DNA from: Eonycteris spelaea
Taxonomy: Eukaryota; Chordata; Mammalia; Chiroptera; Pteropodidae
Direction of reading: 5' to 3'
DNA length: 64,000 bases
Assembly: GCA_003508835.1 (NCBI GenBank)
Contig: PUFA01000066.1
Coordinates: 9,194,501 to 9,258,500 of the forward strand
Shown here: piece after piece, positions 1 to 11,345 of the stretch
How the letters are laid out: every line of letters begins with the position of its first letter
Position numbering within the stretch: the first letter of the stretch is position 1
Translations under genes and position numbers: made by a program
The notes under the pieces: generated by a model
Seen by the model: the letters and a program-made list of their open reading frames with translations, nothing else
What the model was told of the DNA's origin: nothing
The model's database searches: none

Positions 1-863
1 TATCCAGGTAGGAGGTGATCCAGGTGAGGGTGACGTCTTGGAAGCCTTGGCCATGATCTGGGGATGCGGAGATGCTTGGTGGTCTCGCAGAGTAGAGGGT
101 GTCAACACCCAACTGTGGCGAGATTTAGGGAGGAGGTGGCATCGAGTGGCATCGAGGGGGAAGAGAAATGTAGTTGCCGGAGAGGGACGTGAGCTCAGAG
201 AGAATTTTTTAGGGCGAAAGGGATTTGGCTCATCTGTGCATCGATGATTCTTTGGAGAGAAGAAAGTGGCTGACATGGAAACAAAGGTGGGACACATGTG
301 GGCAGGTGAGGGGCAGCGGGCGGGTCCTTGAACTGTAAGTCTACGGTTTTGGAGACCGGCCGGCGTTTGGCTACGAAGCAACATGAGCTGGAAGTTAAAC
401 GGTGGCGAGGGGCTGGAGGATGTGTGGCTGCTGTGTGGCTTCACCGGCGGGGACGGGTCTCAGGACCGTGTGGGCAAGCGGCTGAGGTCAGGAGGAAGGC
501 AAGGGCGTTGCGAGAGAGAGCGGCAAAGCGTCGAGGAGCCAGGGCGCTGTGACGATCGTCTTCCTAAGCCCTGGGGTTGGAGCACGTCGGAGGGGAAGGT
601 AGGCTGGTGACAGTGGCGACGCCCGCTCGCAGGGGCTGGTTGCCATGGGGAACTGGGTCTCTGGCTGCGAGAGGTGGAGGGGTAGCTGCGGGCCCTGGTG
701 TTGGACATGACGCAGGGCAGACGCGCGAGTTCGAGCGCGTAATGACGTGAGCGCCAGGCTGTTCACGGACGCACGTCGTACTCCCATCGCAGCCAGGCGC
801 TCGGCTGCCTCGGTCTGCCGTGGTCTTTGTAACTGCCCCGTGAGGAAGGCACTGCCTGCGTGC
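1..863. other. unassigned unique sequence
   Basis: No gene or repeat family recognised. The first 300 bases are rich in G and A on the plus strand and include a perfect 10-bp tandem duplication (gtggcatcga, 136-155). From about 600 the sequence becomes CpG-rich. Open frames here are short, overlap on both strands and show no protein-family motif. Confidence 0.5.
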
Positions 864-932
864 CTTTTACGGATGACGAGGCTGTGCCGCGGAGAGGTTA
901 AATTGCCCAAGGTCGAGCAGCTAGTCGGAAGA
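864..932 (-). mobile_element. MIR SINE fragment
   Basis: The plus strand reads like the reverse complement of the MIR core: a gatgaggaaactgag-like stretch, then 'gagaggttaaattgcccaag' and 'gcagctagt'. This is the usual antisense signature of MIR. Short and diverged; the ends are approximate. Confidence 0.6.
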
Positions 933-1319
933 GGAGATGAGCCCCCACGCCAGGGGATGGGATTGGGAGCCCGCGTCCTCATGGCTGGCATCGCGCTGCA
1001 CCCCACCTGCCCGACGCGGCTGTGCACAGCGAGCTTGGCCCCGACCACAGTGCCTCTGGCGGGCGGAGGGCTCGGGGTCACCGTCTGCAGAGCAAGCCGT
1101 GAGCGGCGGAGCAGGTGGCGAGCGCCTAACACCCAGTATCGACTCACTCTGTCGTTCCCCTCCAATGTTATTACAGAAACGTTTAAGCATACAGAGAAGC
1201 AGGCCACCTGGGACAGTGGCCCTCTGTGCGCACCCCCTAGGTTCCTCCGTCCGTCTCCACTGTTTCGGTCTCGTCGCGCACCCCTCTCTTCATTCCCTCT
1301 CTCCCAGCATCAGACCCTG
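933..1319. other. GC-rich unassigned stretch
   Basis: CpG-rich sequence with no recognised repeat or gene. It ends in a pyrimidine-rich run (about 1270-1305) just before the L1 remnant. That run looks like a splice-acceptor tract, but the sequence after it is LINE-derived, so I do not call an exon. Confidence 0.4.
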
Positions 1320-4305
1320 TGGATTCTCGTGTATTTCAGAGTAAGCTGCAGGCATTAGTGCGCGTTTCCCTGAATTCGTCAACGCATACGTTACAAACTA
1401 GAGTTCGATATTTATTTAGTTTTTTAAGGTAAAATTTGCATTAAATTAAATGCGCAGATTTAAGCTAATTACTCCATGAGTTCTGACAAATACGTACAGT
1501 CACCCGGCGCACACCCCGACTGCGACACAGAACTGTCCCAGCCCCACAGGAGGCTCCCTCCTGCCGGCCCCCACCCATTCCACCCCCACCCAAGCCCCGG
1601 AGGGGCCGTTTCTGGGTATTTCCCACCGTAGATTGTTCTTGCCCGTTCTAGCGCTCTACACGTGGAATCGTAGCCCGTGCCGTTCTGGGTGGGCTTCTGT
1701 TGCTCGGCGAAATGATTTTGGGGTTCCTTCGTGTTGAAGCCCATGCTCTGTCCCACGAAATGACTGAACACAGTTATCCTGTAGGTGTCCCTCGGATCGC
1801 TTATCTGTTCTGTCCACCGACAGTAGCTTTTCGTTTGTTTGGGCTGCTGTGAATGAACCTGCTGTGCACACTGCGTGGAAGGCTTCTCCGCACCTCCTTT
1901 TTGGGGGCGAGACCAGGAGCAGAGCTGCTGGCTCATGGTTCAGATCTACACTGAGCCTCCTCGGAAAGCCCACCGGTCCTGTGTGGGACTCCCGGTTCTT
2001 CCACGACGTTGTCAGCATTGAATGTTGTCAGTCCTTTCAATCTTAGTCATTTCGATGGTGTCTGGTCATTTATCGGTGGAGTTTTAATGAGCCTTTTCTT
2101 GACACTGATGGCGTTGTGCTTATTGACCATGCATATATCTCCGTTCGAAGTGTTTTCAAATGTAGGAACCACTGTCCCTTGGGTCGATGAGCTTCATTAT
2201 CGAGTTTCAGGAGTTCTGGGCTCTATCCCGTCCACTAGTCTATGTGTCACTTCTTATGCCCGTCTCATAGGTTTCTGGTTTGGGGAGCTTTATGGTCAGT
2301 CTTAAAGTCAAGGGTCGGTCTCTAATTTTGTTTTGATTTTTTGAGATTGCTTTGGATATTATAAATCCTTCAAATCTGCACATACATTTTAAAATAAGGT
2401 GGTCAGTTTCTATAAAAAATTCTCATAAGATTATGATTGAGATTATTTTGCATTTATAGGTCAATTTGGATAGAACTACTATCTTAACATTATCGTGTCT
2501 TCCAATCCATGCACCTGCTATGTATTTTCATGTATCCAGGACTTTTTAAATTTCTCTCAGCTATATTTGATAAATAATTTTTATTTTACAATAAAATTTT
2601 ACAATAAAATTTACTTTCCTAAATTTATGTCTACATAATTTTTATTGTAAAAGGAATAGTATACATTTAATAGTCTAGCTGTTCACTGTGAAACACAATT
2701 GATTTTTTTTTTTTGGTATGGACCTTGCATTTTGTAATTTTGCTAAATTGTCTCATTAGTTCTAAGAGTTTATTTTTATAGATTCCTTAGTGTTTTCTAC
2801 TCAAGGAAATGTGGGGCCTGGACTTCTTCCTTTCTTCTATCACTTTCTTTCTCTTGGTTTACTTCCTGACTAGCGGCTTCAGTTTTGAAAAGAAGCGGTG
2901 GGAAGGAGCGTCCCCCCCCAAAAAGCCTTGTTCTCAGCCTTAGGCGGGTTGCTGTTTAGTATCTGCCTGTTAAGTGTGATGTTAGCTGTAGATTTTCTTA
3001 GATGTTCTTTATTTGTTTGAGGAAGTTTCCTTCTGTTCCTAGTTTGCTGCAACTTTTTAAATCATAAATGACCAATTGGATTTTGACCGATATTATCTTC
3101 CGCATCTATTGAGATAATCATGTTTTTTTTTCTTCTTTATTCCATTAATAGGGTGAATAATGTTGCTTTTTGATGTTGAAACAAGCACGGTTGTGACGTA
3201 TTTCCCTGCTTCTATGTTTCTATACCGTTTGCTAATTCCTAATGAGGAATGTGGTGCCTGTGTCCACAAGGAATACCGATTTGAAATTTTCTTTTTTTTT
3301 TTTCATTTTATCTTTATCGACTTTTGGTTTCGGTGTCATGCTGTCCTCATGAAATGATTTGGGAATTATTCTCTGTTCCTCCATTATCTAAAAGAAAATT
3401 GTGTACAGATTGTGCTATTTCTTCCTTAAATATTTGATAGAATTCTCCAGTGAAACCATCTGGTCCTAAAGTTCTTGTAGAAATGTTTTTGCTAGAAAAT
3501 TCAATTCCTTTAATAGATAGGGTCTATTAAGAGTTTCTGTTCCATCTTATCTCAGTTTTCGTAAATTGTATTTTTCAAGGAATTTGTCCATTTCATCTAC
3601 GTTTTCAAATTCTGTTCACGTAAAATTACTCCTAGTATTCTATTTTCCAATCTAACTCTGTAGAATAACAGGTTGAAATAATACTTTCTCATTCTTGATA
3701 TTAGAAATGCACGCCTCTCTTTGTTTACTTGGCTAAGCTGAGATAGGGCTATGTCAGTTTGGCTAATCATTTCAATAAGAGCCAACTTTTGAATTTCTTA
3801 ATTTCTCTATTGCTTATTTGCTTTCTAATTCATCGATTTACATTGTTCTCATATTATTTTAGTTCTTCTACTTACTCGGCTCTTCATTTTCTAGTTTCTA
3901 TAGGTAAAACATTAGATCATCCATTTGAGACCTTCCTTTTCTAATAGAAACACGTTAGACTGCATTTCCCCCCGGTGCCACTTTAGCTGACAGGTGGTAT
4001 TTTTGTTTCCATTTAGTTTGAGATATTTTCTAATTTTTTGCTTTAACCCCTGGATTAATTAGAAGTGTGTTAGTTAATTTCCAATTAATTGACTTTCTAA
4101 TGTCATACAGTTACTGATTTTTAATTTAATTACAGTATAGTCAGAGAACATGCTCTGTGTGATCCCAGTCCTTTTAAATTAACTGATACTTGGTCTACAG
4201 CTTTGCGTGAGGTCTAACTTGAACTCAGTGCATGCACTTGAAAAACAATGTGCGTCCTGCAGTTTTGGGGTGTGGTGTTCTCTACCATCAAGGTGGTTAA
4301 GTGAG
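1320..4305 (-). mobile_element. long antisense LINE-1 (L1M-type) remnant
   Basis: About 3 kb that can be followed piece by piece as the reverse complement of an old L1. The 3'-UTR-like part (about 1325-2330) includes 'gagttctgacaaatacgta' and 'gtgaatgaacctgctgtgca'. The reverse-transcriptase part of ORF2 follows (about 2330-3700, for example 'aggaatttgtccatttcatc' near 3580). Upstream ORF2 sequence reaches about 4300 ('gtatagtcagagaacatgct'). The coding frame is broken throughout by stops and indels, so it is a dead copy. Its low GC contrasts sharply with the flanks. The exact L1M subfamily cannot be set by eye. Confidence 0.85.
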
Positions 4306-5696
4306 GACGGTCAATATTGCTGCACGTATCTCCTGTGTGTTTATAATTCCCAAACTGTGCTCTGACGTCCTCTGGGTGGCTGCAGTGAATTCACAGGGGT
4401 GGCCTGGGGTGCTCAACCCAGTGACATCCGCTGGACACGGTGTGAGCTACTTACTACTAACTAGCACGTCTTGGGCAACTCTCCTAAATGTTGGCATATT
4501 CCGTTACACAATATCAGAAGTTCACATCCATTACTTTCACCACTGATCTCGTAAGAAAAGTCAGGGACCGGGAAGCTGTCTCACTCATTGTGGAAAATAC
4601 AAGTTTTCCAAATTCTCATTCTAATTCAAATTCTAGTACTAATTCCAAATACTAAGTCTGAAAAAGACGTAATTTGTTTTTTCGCGAGAATAGAGTTCTG
4701 TGAAAAAGCACTAGTTTAATGAAGGACTAAAACAATCGCACAAATGTTTATCTTGATCGACCACCATTGCTCGCCGTGCAGCCCGAGCGCTTTGCGAGCT
4801 CTTCCCTTTCCGTCACACACAGCAGCACAAAGATGTGTGATCGAGTTCTAAGACACGATGAAATCAACATGCTTGACAATTAATCGTTTTTACTGCTTTT
4901 TAAAGAACGTTTTCAAGTGAACTCAGGCGCTGTTGAGCTGCGAGTGTGTGACCGTGAGGGGTGTGGTGACTCCGAGCATAGCTGGCGGCCAGCGCCTTGA
5001 TCCCGGCTGAACGTCCAGCGGCCGGGCCCCCCACCGCCTGCCGTCAGCGCTCACGCTGGCCGGCATGGAGAGAGGGCCCTGGGAAGAGTTCTGCGGGGTC
5101 AGACCTCCCTGTGGACTTCCCTAGGGGGTAATGTTTGCAGAGCGCAATTTGAGAACTGTTGAATTAAGGGATTATTCCCATAATCCACTCTCCAGAACTC
5201 CAACCATTCTATCATCTTGAACCCTGACCCTGCATCAATTTATTCTCAGCTGATCCTTAATTAGAGTTTCAAAGGTAATCTTTACATAGCACGATGGAAC
5301 ACGTGAGAGGGCCTCACACTTGTTAGAAAGGCCAATCCACTTAGACGCAGAGGAGACTCTGTGTGTTTTGATTCAGGTATGCAAACATCCTCTCATTCTG
5401 GACAGCCGGCAGCAGAAGGGATTCTAGTTTGCAGCATGCTAAACAGAGTCGGGGACCGCAGAGCAGCCTGAGGCGGTGGCCCTGGTGCTTCCCGCTCCCA
5501 GTCACCCACCATGCTCGGCGGCTATGGGCAAGCAGTTGGCAGGACTGTGTTAGGTCTGAGTCCTTTACGGTTCAATTTCCCCGACTTGGTGCTTCAGCAT
5601 CAACTCCCATGAGTACACAGAGTGCAGATGCGACAGGCTCTGCTCTGGCGAGCTGTGGTGTGGCCGCGTGGAGGAGACGTGAGGGGAGCCCCAGGG
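4306..5696. other. unassigned unique sequence
   Basis: No gene recognised. 4550-4760 is AT-rich with repeated attct/aattc-like words. 4920-5080 is a CpG-richer pocket. 5160-5420 is AT-rich unique sequence. Around 5100-5160 the text ending 'caatttgagaactgttg' faintly resembles the end of a MER5-type hAT element, but it is too short to call. Confidence 0.4.
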
Positions 5697-5845
5697 GGCT
5701 GGGTCAGCCGGATGCGGATTCTAACCTTGGCCTCGCGGGTTAGAAGTTTTATGACCTTGGGCAGGATATTTCTCCTCTCGAAGCCTCGGTTTCCTCCTTT
5801 GCAACACAGGGATGTAAATAAATACTCACAAGTGCACACAATTCG
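5697..5845 (+). mobile_element. MIR SINE
   Basis: Reads in sense through the MIR core: 'gcggattctaaccttggcct', then 'tatgaccttgggcaggat', then 'gcctcggtttcctcctttgc', and on into the 3' part with 'gggatgtaaataaatactca'. Diverged, as expected for a mammal-wide element. Confidence 0.75.
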
Positions 5846-5946
5846 TGAAGGTCAAACATGCTGACATGTCAGATTTCTAGCATAAGCTCTGATTCATATT
5901 AAACATCCAAGAGACAATCGTTCTGGCTGGTTTAAATATTAGCAAA

Positions 5947-6170
5947 GTGGTAAGGAGCCTGGACGGTGGACCCAGACAATCAGGGTTTGTTTCAAAGTGC
6001 CTGCGTCTGTGTCTGGAGCTCAGTTTATTCATTGGTAAATGAGGATTATCATACCTACCACATGAGGTTCATGTGAGGGTTGAAGAAGTCACATTTGTGA
6101 ATACCTAGAATGGGGCTGGCCCACAGCAGGGGCCATGAAAGTGTTAGTTATTGTTATTATAAACAGTAGT
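5947..6170 (+). mobile_element. MIR SINE leading into a trinucleotide array
   Basis: Second sense MIR, about 100 bp after the first. It carries 'ctcagtttattcattggtaa', 'atgaggattatcatacctac', a 'cacagcaggggccatgaaag' equivalent of the MIR 3' part, and a final 'ttattgttattat' tail. The ATC array starts directly after this tail, so the tail is the likely seed of the microsatellite. Confidence 0.75.
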
Positions 6171-6179
6171 ATCATGAGC

Positions 6180-6412
6180 ATCATTGTACTGCCCTCATTG
6201 TCATCACCACCATCACCATCACCATCATCATCACCATCATCACCATTATCATCATCACCATCATCACCATCACCATCATCATCATCACCATTACTATTAT
6301 CATCACCATCACCATCATCACCATCACCATCACCATCACCATCATCATCATGACCATCATCATCACCATCATCATCATCATCATCATCATCACCATCACC
6401 ATCACCATCACC

Positions 6413-6443
<31 letters not shown>

Positions 6444-6725
6444 CCACCATCATCATCATCATCACCACCATCACCATCACCATCATCACCATCACCATCA
6501 CCATCACCATCATCACCATCATCATCATCATCATCACCATCACCATTATCACCATCATCACCATTATCACCATCGCCGTTATCACCATCATCACTCTCAT
6601 CATTGCCATCACTATCACCATTATCATCATGATCATCTCCATTACCATTATTATCATCACCATCACCATCATCACTATTATCATCACTATCACCATCACC
6701 ACCATCGTCATTGCTGTATCATCAT
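6180..6725. repeat. (ATC)n / (CAT)n interrupted trinucleotide microsatellite
   Basis: About 530 bases of almost pure cat, cac and tca triplets with mixed CAC and CAT words and a few ttat/ctat interruptions, increasing toward the 3' end. It produces an apparent 181-codon polyhistidine frame on plus (6184-6729) and a Met/Val-rich frame on minus. Both are side effects of the repeat. The interruptions at the 3' end suggest that end is older. Confidence 0.95.
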
Positions 6726-7139
6726 TTAGGGTGACGAGGTGTCCCTGTTGACCACAGACTCCTGGTTTAGTCCCTAAAGTGTCGGGTGCTGGGAAAGCCC
6801 TCGGTTCTGAGACAGTCTCTTCTAGCACCAGAGATGAGCCCTTCTCTGCACACGGGTCAAGTGTCCATGAGCGTTCGTGCTCACACCCTATCCTCACAGG
6901 TCAGACTCTTTCCGCACGGTTTCTGCCACCAGGCCAGCACATACCCACATGCACCCCTGACACTCCACGGCATAAAGTCTCCGGTTTTTCTCGGCGATTT
7001 CCAAGAATCTTGTCCTTCGAGGCAACTGGGAGAAAAGCATTTCTTCGCAGGGGAAGCGCCTTGCGTGAACACCCCTCGGGGCCCAGGCTCCGCCCTGCTG
7101 CGGAAGCGCTGCGGTTTGCAGGAGGCCAGGCAGCTGTTG
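6726..7139. other. unassigned unique sequence
   Basis: Mixed composition, no repeat or gene recognised. Several short overlapping frames are open on both strands but match nothing I know. Confidence 0.4.
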
Positions 7140-7760
7140 GTTTCACTCTTGCAAACCAATCATTTCTAAATAGAGCGATACACAGTCTTAATTTTCCACT
7201 GAATGGTGAAAGCAGTCACATTATTCAAAATTATTCATCAGCACTTAGTAATTCACATTGTAGAGCAATCGAAAGTGCTTTAATGTATATATTACAGGCG
7301 AGATTTATAGTGGGAATTACTGTATGGCAAATCATTCTTTTAAATGGTGCTTAAATCACACAAGTTTAAAATACTAATTATGTAAAATATATTCTGAATT
7401 TTTAATTTCTACCTTGTTTAACAATACTCTCATTACCAACTTCAAAACTGGGATCACTGTGTCTTCAAAAGCATTCACTCTGAATTTGTCCATGATGGAA
7501 ACAGCCAGTGTTTTTACAATGTCACTTTCGCCCCAATGCCCCCCATTAAAAAAAAGTGAATAATGATCATTTAAAAGTCACAATCATTGCAGGATAATGA
7601 AGCATGAAATTCTGTTCTGAGACAAAATCCATCTCTAAGAAGTGCTTCAGAAGCCTTTGATGGCCATGAAATAACTATTTAAGTTAAAAGATAAAATGTG
7701 AGAAATATTTCTGCTAACGACATAGCTCTAAACAACACTACGATCATCTTGTCTCCCTGT
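7140..7760. other. AT-rich, CpG-poor unique block (possible conserved noncoding element)
   Basis: About 600 bases of complex, non-repetitive AT-rich sequence with many ATTA/TAAT words (for example 'cagcacttagtaattcacat') and almost no CpG, between GC-rich neighbours. No L1 or other repeat signature is visible. This texture is common in conserved developmental enhancers, but no conservation data are available, so this is only a suggestion. Confidence 0.3.
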
Positions 7761-8539
7761 GTCCCCACCCGAGGAGAACCTCGGGGGGAATTCGCGACCA
7801 TTCATTCGGTCTCTTGAGCCTCTTGAGAAGGCTGATCTACCTCTCCCGTCTCAGGGGTGGGGACACTCCTTTCTTTGCTAGAGTCTGGCCAGCAAACATG
7901 AAGAAGGGGAAGGTACCTCATTCACACACCCTCTGATCTAGGGACCACTCCCGGGGGACATTAGAGACTAGGCCTTGCTTAAGAGGTCGAACAAAATACC
8001 CGCTGTCCCAGAGCCACACCAGGCCCCACTGACGTGGGGTGAACGCCAGGTCCCCAAGCATTGCCATCCGCTCTGCAGGTGGAGAGGCTGTGGTGGGCTT
8101 CACCGCGCCACCTCGTTACTTTTCAGGGGCCGGCCAGGGCCACAGCGCATGCGTGGGGACAGGGCCGCAGGTGGAGTAAAGAAGGTAGGTCTTTTTCATT
8201 GGCAAAGAGTGGTTCAGCTCAGGACCTCTGCCCACCCCCGAGTCTGCTGACTCAGGCCGGCGGCGTCTGGAAGCTGGGCACCAAGCCTTCCTCCTCGTGT
8301 CCCCCGTTGCACGGAGCTGTGAATTTACCACACGGGACGGCTCCCCTGAGCGTTTCGGGGCCGACCGTGTAGATTAACCTGTGCCCAGACAGTGCCTGGG
8401 AGGAGGCGCCTCCCTGTAGTCCCCGCGTGGGCAGGGCCTTCCTCGCCATGCCCGCTCCAGAACGTTCTGCTACGCCGGAGCTGCGCCAGGGAGTGGTTCC
8501 GAAGTGGCACTTTGGACTCTGATGCCACGTGCTTAAAAA
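7761..8539. other. unassigned unique sequence, rising GC
   Basis: No recognised repeat or exon. GC and CpG density rise toward 8500. Open frames on both strands are short and overlapping. Confidence 0.4.
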
Positions 8540-9130
8540 GGCACTGAAGCCCAAATGTGCCCAAAGAATCGTTTTGTTTTAGCCCCAGAGCCCCGTCTCT
8601 GCGGGGAGAAGACCGGTTACGGCCGGCTCCGGGGCCCGGCCTGGCGTCTCCGGGACGATCAAGTCCCTGCGTCTCCTCGCGTTTCGCTTCGTCCCGGCGG
8701 CCCACGGCGCTTTTGGATCATGTTCTCACTGAGCCTCAAAAACTGATTCGGGTGCGGGGCGGCGCAGGGCTGGCACGGGGGGCGGGCGTGGGGGGCTTCG
8801 GGGCGCAGGGCCGGTGCAGGGGCGGGCGTGGGGGGCGAGGAGGGGGCGGGCGGCAGCCGCTGTTCCCAGCAGCCGGGGCGGCAGCGCTGGCCTGATTCTT
8901 TTCTTTTCAGGGGAAGCTGATTCAGATTAATCAGTTAGCAGCTGGCTCTTCATGCTGACTTCGGGAAGAGAGGCGTGGAGTCAGGTTTAGAGCGGAGAAG
9001 GGGCGGAGACAGGGAAGAAGGGGCGGGGAGAGACGTGACAGGCCGAGGCGGGGAGGAGGGGGTGGGGGGGCAGTGCGCTTTTTTCCCCAGTTGAGGGGCC
9101 GAGCGCATTAAAAGCTGCGCTGGCGCTGTC
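8540..9130. promoter_or_regulatory. CpG-rich block with clustered GC boxes
   Basis: Dense CpG and G-rich sequence with several Sp1-type GC boxes. A 17-base word, ggggcgggcgtgggggg, occurs at 8779-8795 and again at 8819-8835. Another gggggcgggcgg is at about 8841-8852, and ggggcgg boxes lie around 9000-9030. This is typical of a TATA-less CpG-island promoter, but no transcript start or first exon can be shown. A tract ending 'attcttttcttttcag' at 8910 looks like a splice acceptor but has no donor nearby. Confidence 0.35.
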
Positions 9131-9564
9131 CCGGGCACTGAAGGCTCCTGTGGCGCGTCCTCCCCATGTTGGGGGACAAACTCTAAGGGGGACCCTGAGG
9201 TCCCCCCTCCGCTGTTCAGGCCTCATGCAGTCACCAGCCATGCAGTGTGGGTGGGCCCACAGAAGGCAGCAGAGAGCCATGGGACGTCGCTTTCAAGATG
9301 AGGCTCCGAAAAGACTTTGGCTCCTTCTTGCTCACCATCCTTGCTGTCTGGCTCTCTGTCTGTTTCTGTCTCCCTCTCATGGTCAGCCGCCATGTCTTGA
9401 GGACACTCAAGCAGCTTATGGAGGTGCCTACCTGGTGATCTTGGGGTGATTCTCCCAGGGCCCGCCTACAGACATGTGAGTGAGCTTGGGAGTGAGTTCT
9501 TGAGCCCAGCTGGGTTGAGAGATGACCACGGCCTTGGCTGACAAGTGAATGCAACATCGTGAAG
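9131..9564. other. unassigned unique sequence
   Basis: No recognised repeat or gene between the GC-rich block and the minisatellite. The stretch 9320-9380 is pyrimidine-rich (ctctctgtctgtttctgtc). Confidence 0.4.
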
Positions 9565-9950
9565 CACCTGGGTCAGGGGGGCCCAGCTAAGCCGTGTTCA
9601 GACACCCGGGTCAGGGGGACCCAGCTAAGCCATGTTCAGACACCCGGGTCAGGGGGACCCAGCTAAGCCGTGTTCAGACACCCGGGTCGGGGGGACCCAG
9701 CTAAGCCGTGTTCAGACACCCGGGTCGGGGGGACCCAGCTAAGCCGTGTTCAGACACCCGGGTCGGGGGGACCCAGCTAAGCCGTGTTCAGACACCCGGG
9801 TCGGGGGGACCCAGCTAAGCCGTGTTCAGACACCCGGGTCGGGGGGACCCAGCTAAGCCGTGTTCAGACACCCGGGTCGGGGGGACCCAGCTAAGCCGTG
9901 TTCAGACACCCGGGTCGGGGGGACCCAGCTAAGCCGTGTTCAGACACCTG
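9565..9950. repeat. 38-bp minisatellite, 10 copies
   Basis: Ten head-to-tail 38-base units, at 9565, 9603, 9641, 9679, 9717, 9755, 9793, 9831, 9869 and 9907, then a 6-base start of an eleventh (cacctg). Each unit starts cacccgggtc and ends gccgtgttcaga. Copy 1 has two variants and copy 2 has 'gccatg'. Copies 1-3 read gggtcagg and copies 4-10 read gggtcggg. The last seven units are identical, which points to recent expansion of one variant. Confidence 0.97.
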
Positions 9951-10784
9951 AGGCACGCGAGCCGTGGTGTAATAAGTGCGTGGGGTCCTGACGTCGGGTT
10001 CTGCCGCTGTGCGTCAGTAGTAAGCAGTGCAGCCCCAGCCCTGTGCGCCCAGCTCATGGGCCGTCCCACCAGCATCCTGTTGCCTGAGCCACAGCCAGCC
10101 CCATCCACCCTGACGCCTGCGTGCCCCTGCCCCACAGAGCGATGCATCGTTTCTGAGAATCACTGTGATTTGGTCACGTGCCTATTTCTGGACCAATCGC
10201 CATGGCCGAGGAAAAGCAAGGCTCGCTGGGCTTGTCCCCCACCCACCCCAAGTTCTGAGTTTGGGACCAGCCAGTTCGGGAAGCCCTGTCGGAGGAGTCG
10301 AAGGGACCTAGAAGTCACTCTTAGCACCAACTCAGGTGCGGCCTCCAAGAAGCAGGTGACAGGAGGCAGGTGTTGGCCACAGCCGACTGCCACATGCGTG
10401 AACCAGTGTAATGGGAGACGAAGCATCGAGTCTCATTCCCTCTCAGCACTGTCACCCCTGGAGAAGGTAGTGGCTGTTTCATTCAGTCTCTTTCTGGGCA
10501 GAATTAGATGTGCCAGGGAATTGTGGTAAGAAGTCAATTAGTGTTGGTACCTGGGTCAGTGAAGAAACACCTGTGTGACAGGAGAAACGATGAACAGGCA
10601 GCTGCGCACGCGGACTCAGAACTGGCCGGTAGAAGAACCCATTTCTTGTGTGGACGAGCTCTTAGCAGACACAGTGGACGCTAAGTCCGCGTTTGTAAGC
10701 GCTGGTTCCCCTGCGTTCCCGAGACGGCGCGTCCCGCCTGGCGCAGGCTCCGCTGCGGGTCGGCGCTGCCGGTGCATGCAGTGG
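9951..10784. other. unassigned unique sequence
   Basis: No repeat family or gene recognised. A short acceptor-like 'gtctctttctgggcag' (near 10500) is followed 24 bases later by 'gtggtaagaa'. The implied exon would be too small to support. Confidence 0.35.
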
Positions 10785-11035
10785 CTTCTTGGGTTCCAGC
10801 CTTACTGAGATACGGTTGCCAACTAAAGTGGGCAACGTGGTGACGCATTGTGAAGCACTCACCACTGTCGGGGCAAGGAGCAAACCCGTCACTTCGCACC
10901 GTCAGCGTTGGGGCTGTAATGGGAGCGCAGAATGTCCGGCCTCTCAGCAGACCTCGAGTGTGTGATACGGTCCCCGGAGTCGTCCTGTAGCCCGTTCTCC
11001 CCACCTTCCCACCTCCTCGCCCCCAGCCCTGGGTG
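10785..11035 (-). mobile_element. L1 3'-end fragment, antisense
   Basis: 'cttactgagatacggttg', then a cacnacnatgatg-like stretch and 'agcactcaccactgtc', follows the reverse complement of the L1 3' UTR terminus (ttattgagatatagttgac type). Small deletions are present. Old and degraded. Confidence 0.5.
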
Positions 11036-11059
11036 GCCAGGTCTTCTCCTTTTCCATGG

Positions 11060-11345
11060 CATGAGTCACGATGGCGGCACCCAGAAACAGCCCGTGTCTG
11101 TCAGTGGATGAATGGGTGAAGAAGACGTGGCTTAGGTATAATTTTCATATACAAATATATAACGCACGATGGCATATCACTCAGCTGCAAAAAAAGAAGA
11201 AAATGTTGCTCTGTGCAATGGCGTGGGTGAACCTGCAGGGCATTGTGCTCAGGGAAATAAGCCAGACAGAGACAAATACTTCACGGTCGCATGTATACGT
11301 GCGATCTTCAAAACGGATTCACACTCATCGGTGATCGGAAAACAT
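11060..11345 (+). mobile_element. L1 fragment (ORF2 C-terminus / 3' UTR), sense
   Basis: Sense-strand match to the end of L1 ORF2 and the start of its 3' UTR: 'cagtggatgaatgggtgaag', 'tggcatatcactcagctgca', 'gcattgtgctcagggaaata' and 'agccagacagagacaaatac'. It lies head to head with the antisense L1 piece immediately upstream, but the two cover different parts of the element, so they are probably separate insertions. Confidence 0.8.

Noticed and set aside
488..1207. 239-codon minus-strand open frame
   Set aside because: GC-rich background, overlaps a MIR fragment and other frames, and the peptide has no recognisable motif.
1270..1340. Pyrimidine tract, AG, then aga/gtaagc
   Set aside because: The implied 35-bp exon lies largely in L1-derived sequence.
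6184..6729. 181-codon polyhistidine open frame
   Set aside because: It is only the translation of the ATC/CAC microsatellite. It has no unique coding sequence, splice support or family match.
8891..8910. Strong splice-acceptor-like tract
   Set aside because: No donor within a plausible exon length downstream. Kept only as a note on the GC-rich block.
9565..9950. Regular 38-bp repeats resembling a CRISPR array
   Set aside because: Units are head to tail with no unique spacers, in mammalian DNA. It is a minisatellite.
10785..11345. Head-to-head L1 pieces as a twin-priming inversion
   Set aside because: The antisense piece is from the 3' terminus, downstream of the sense piece in the element, so a single twin-primed insertion does not fit.
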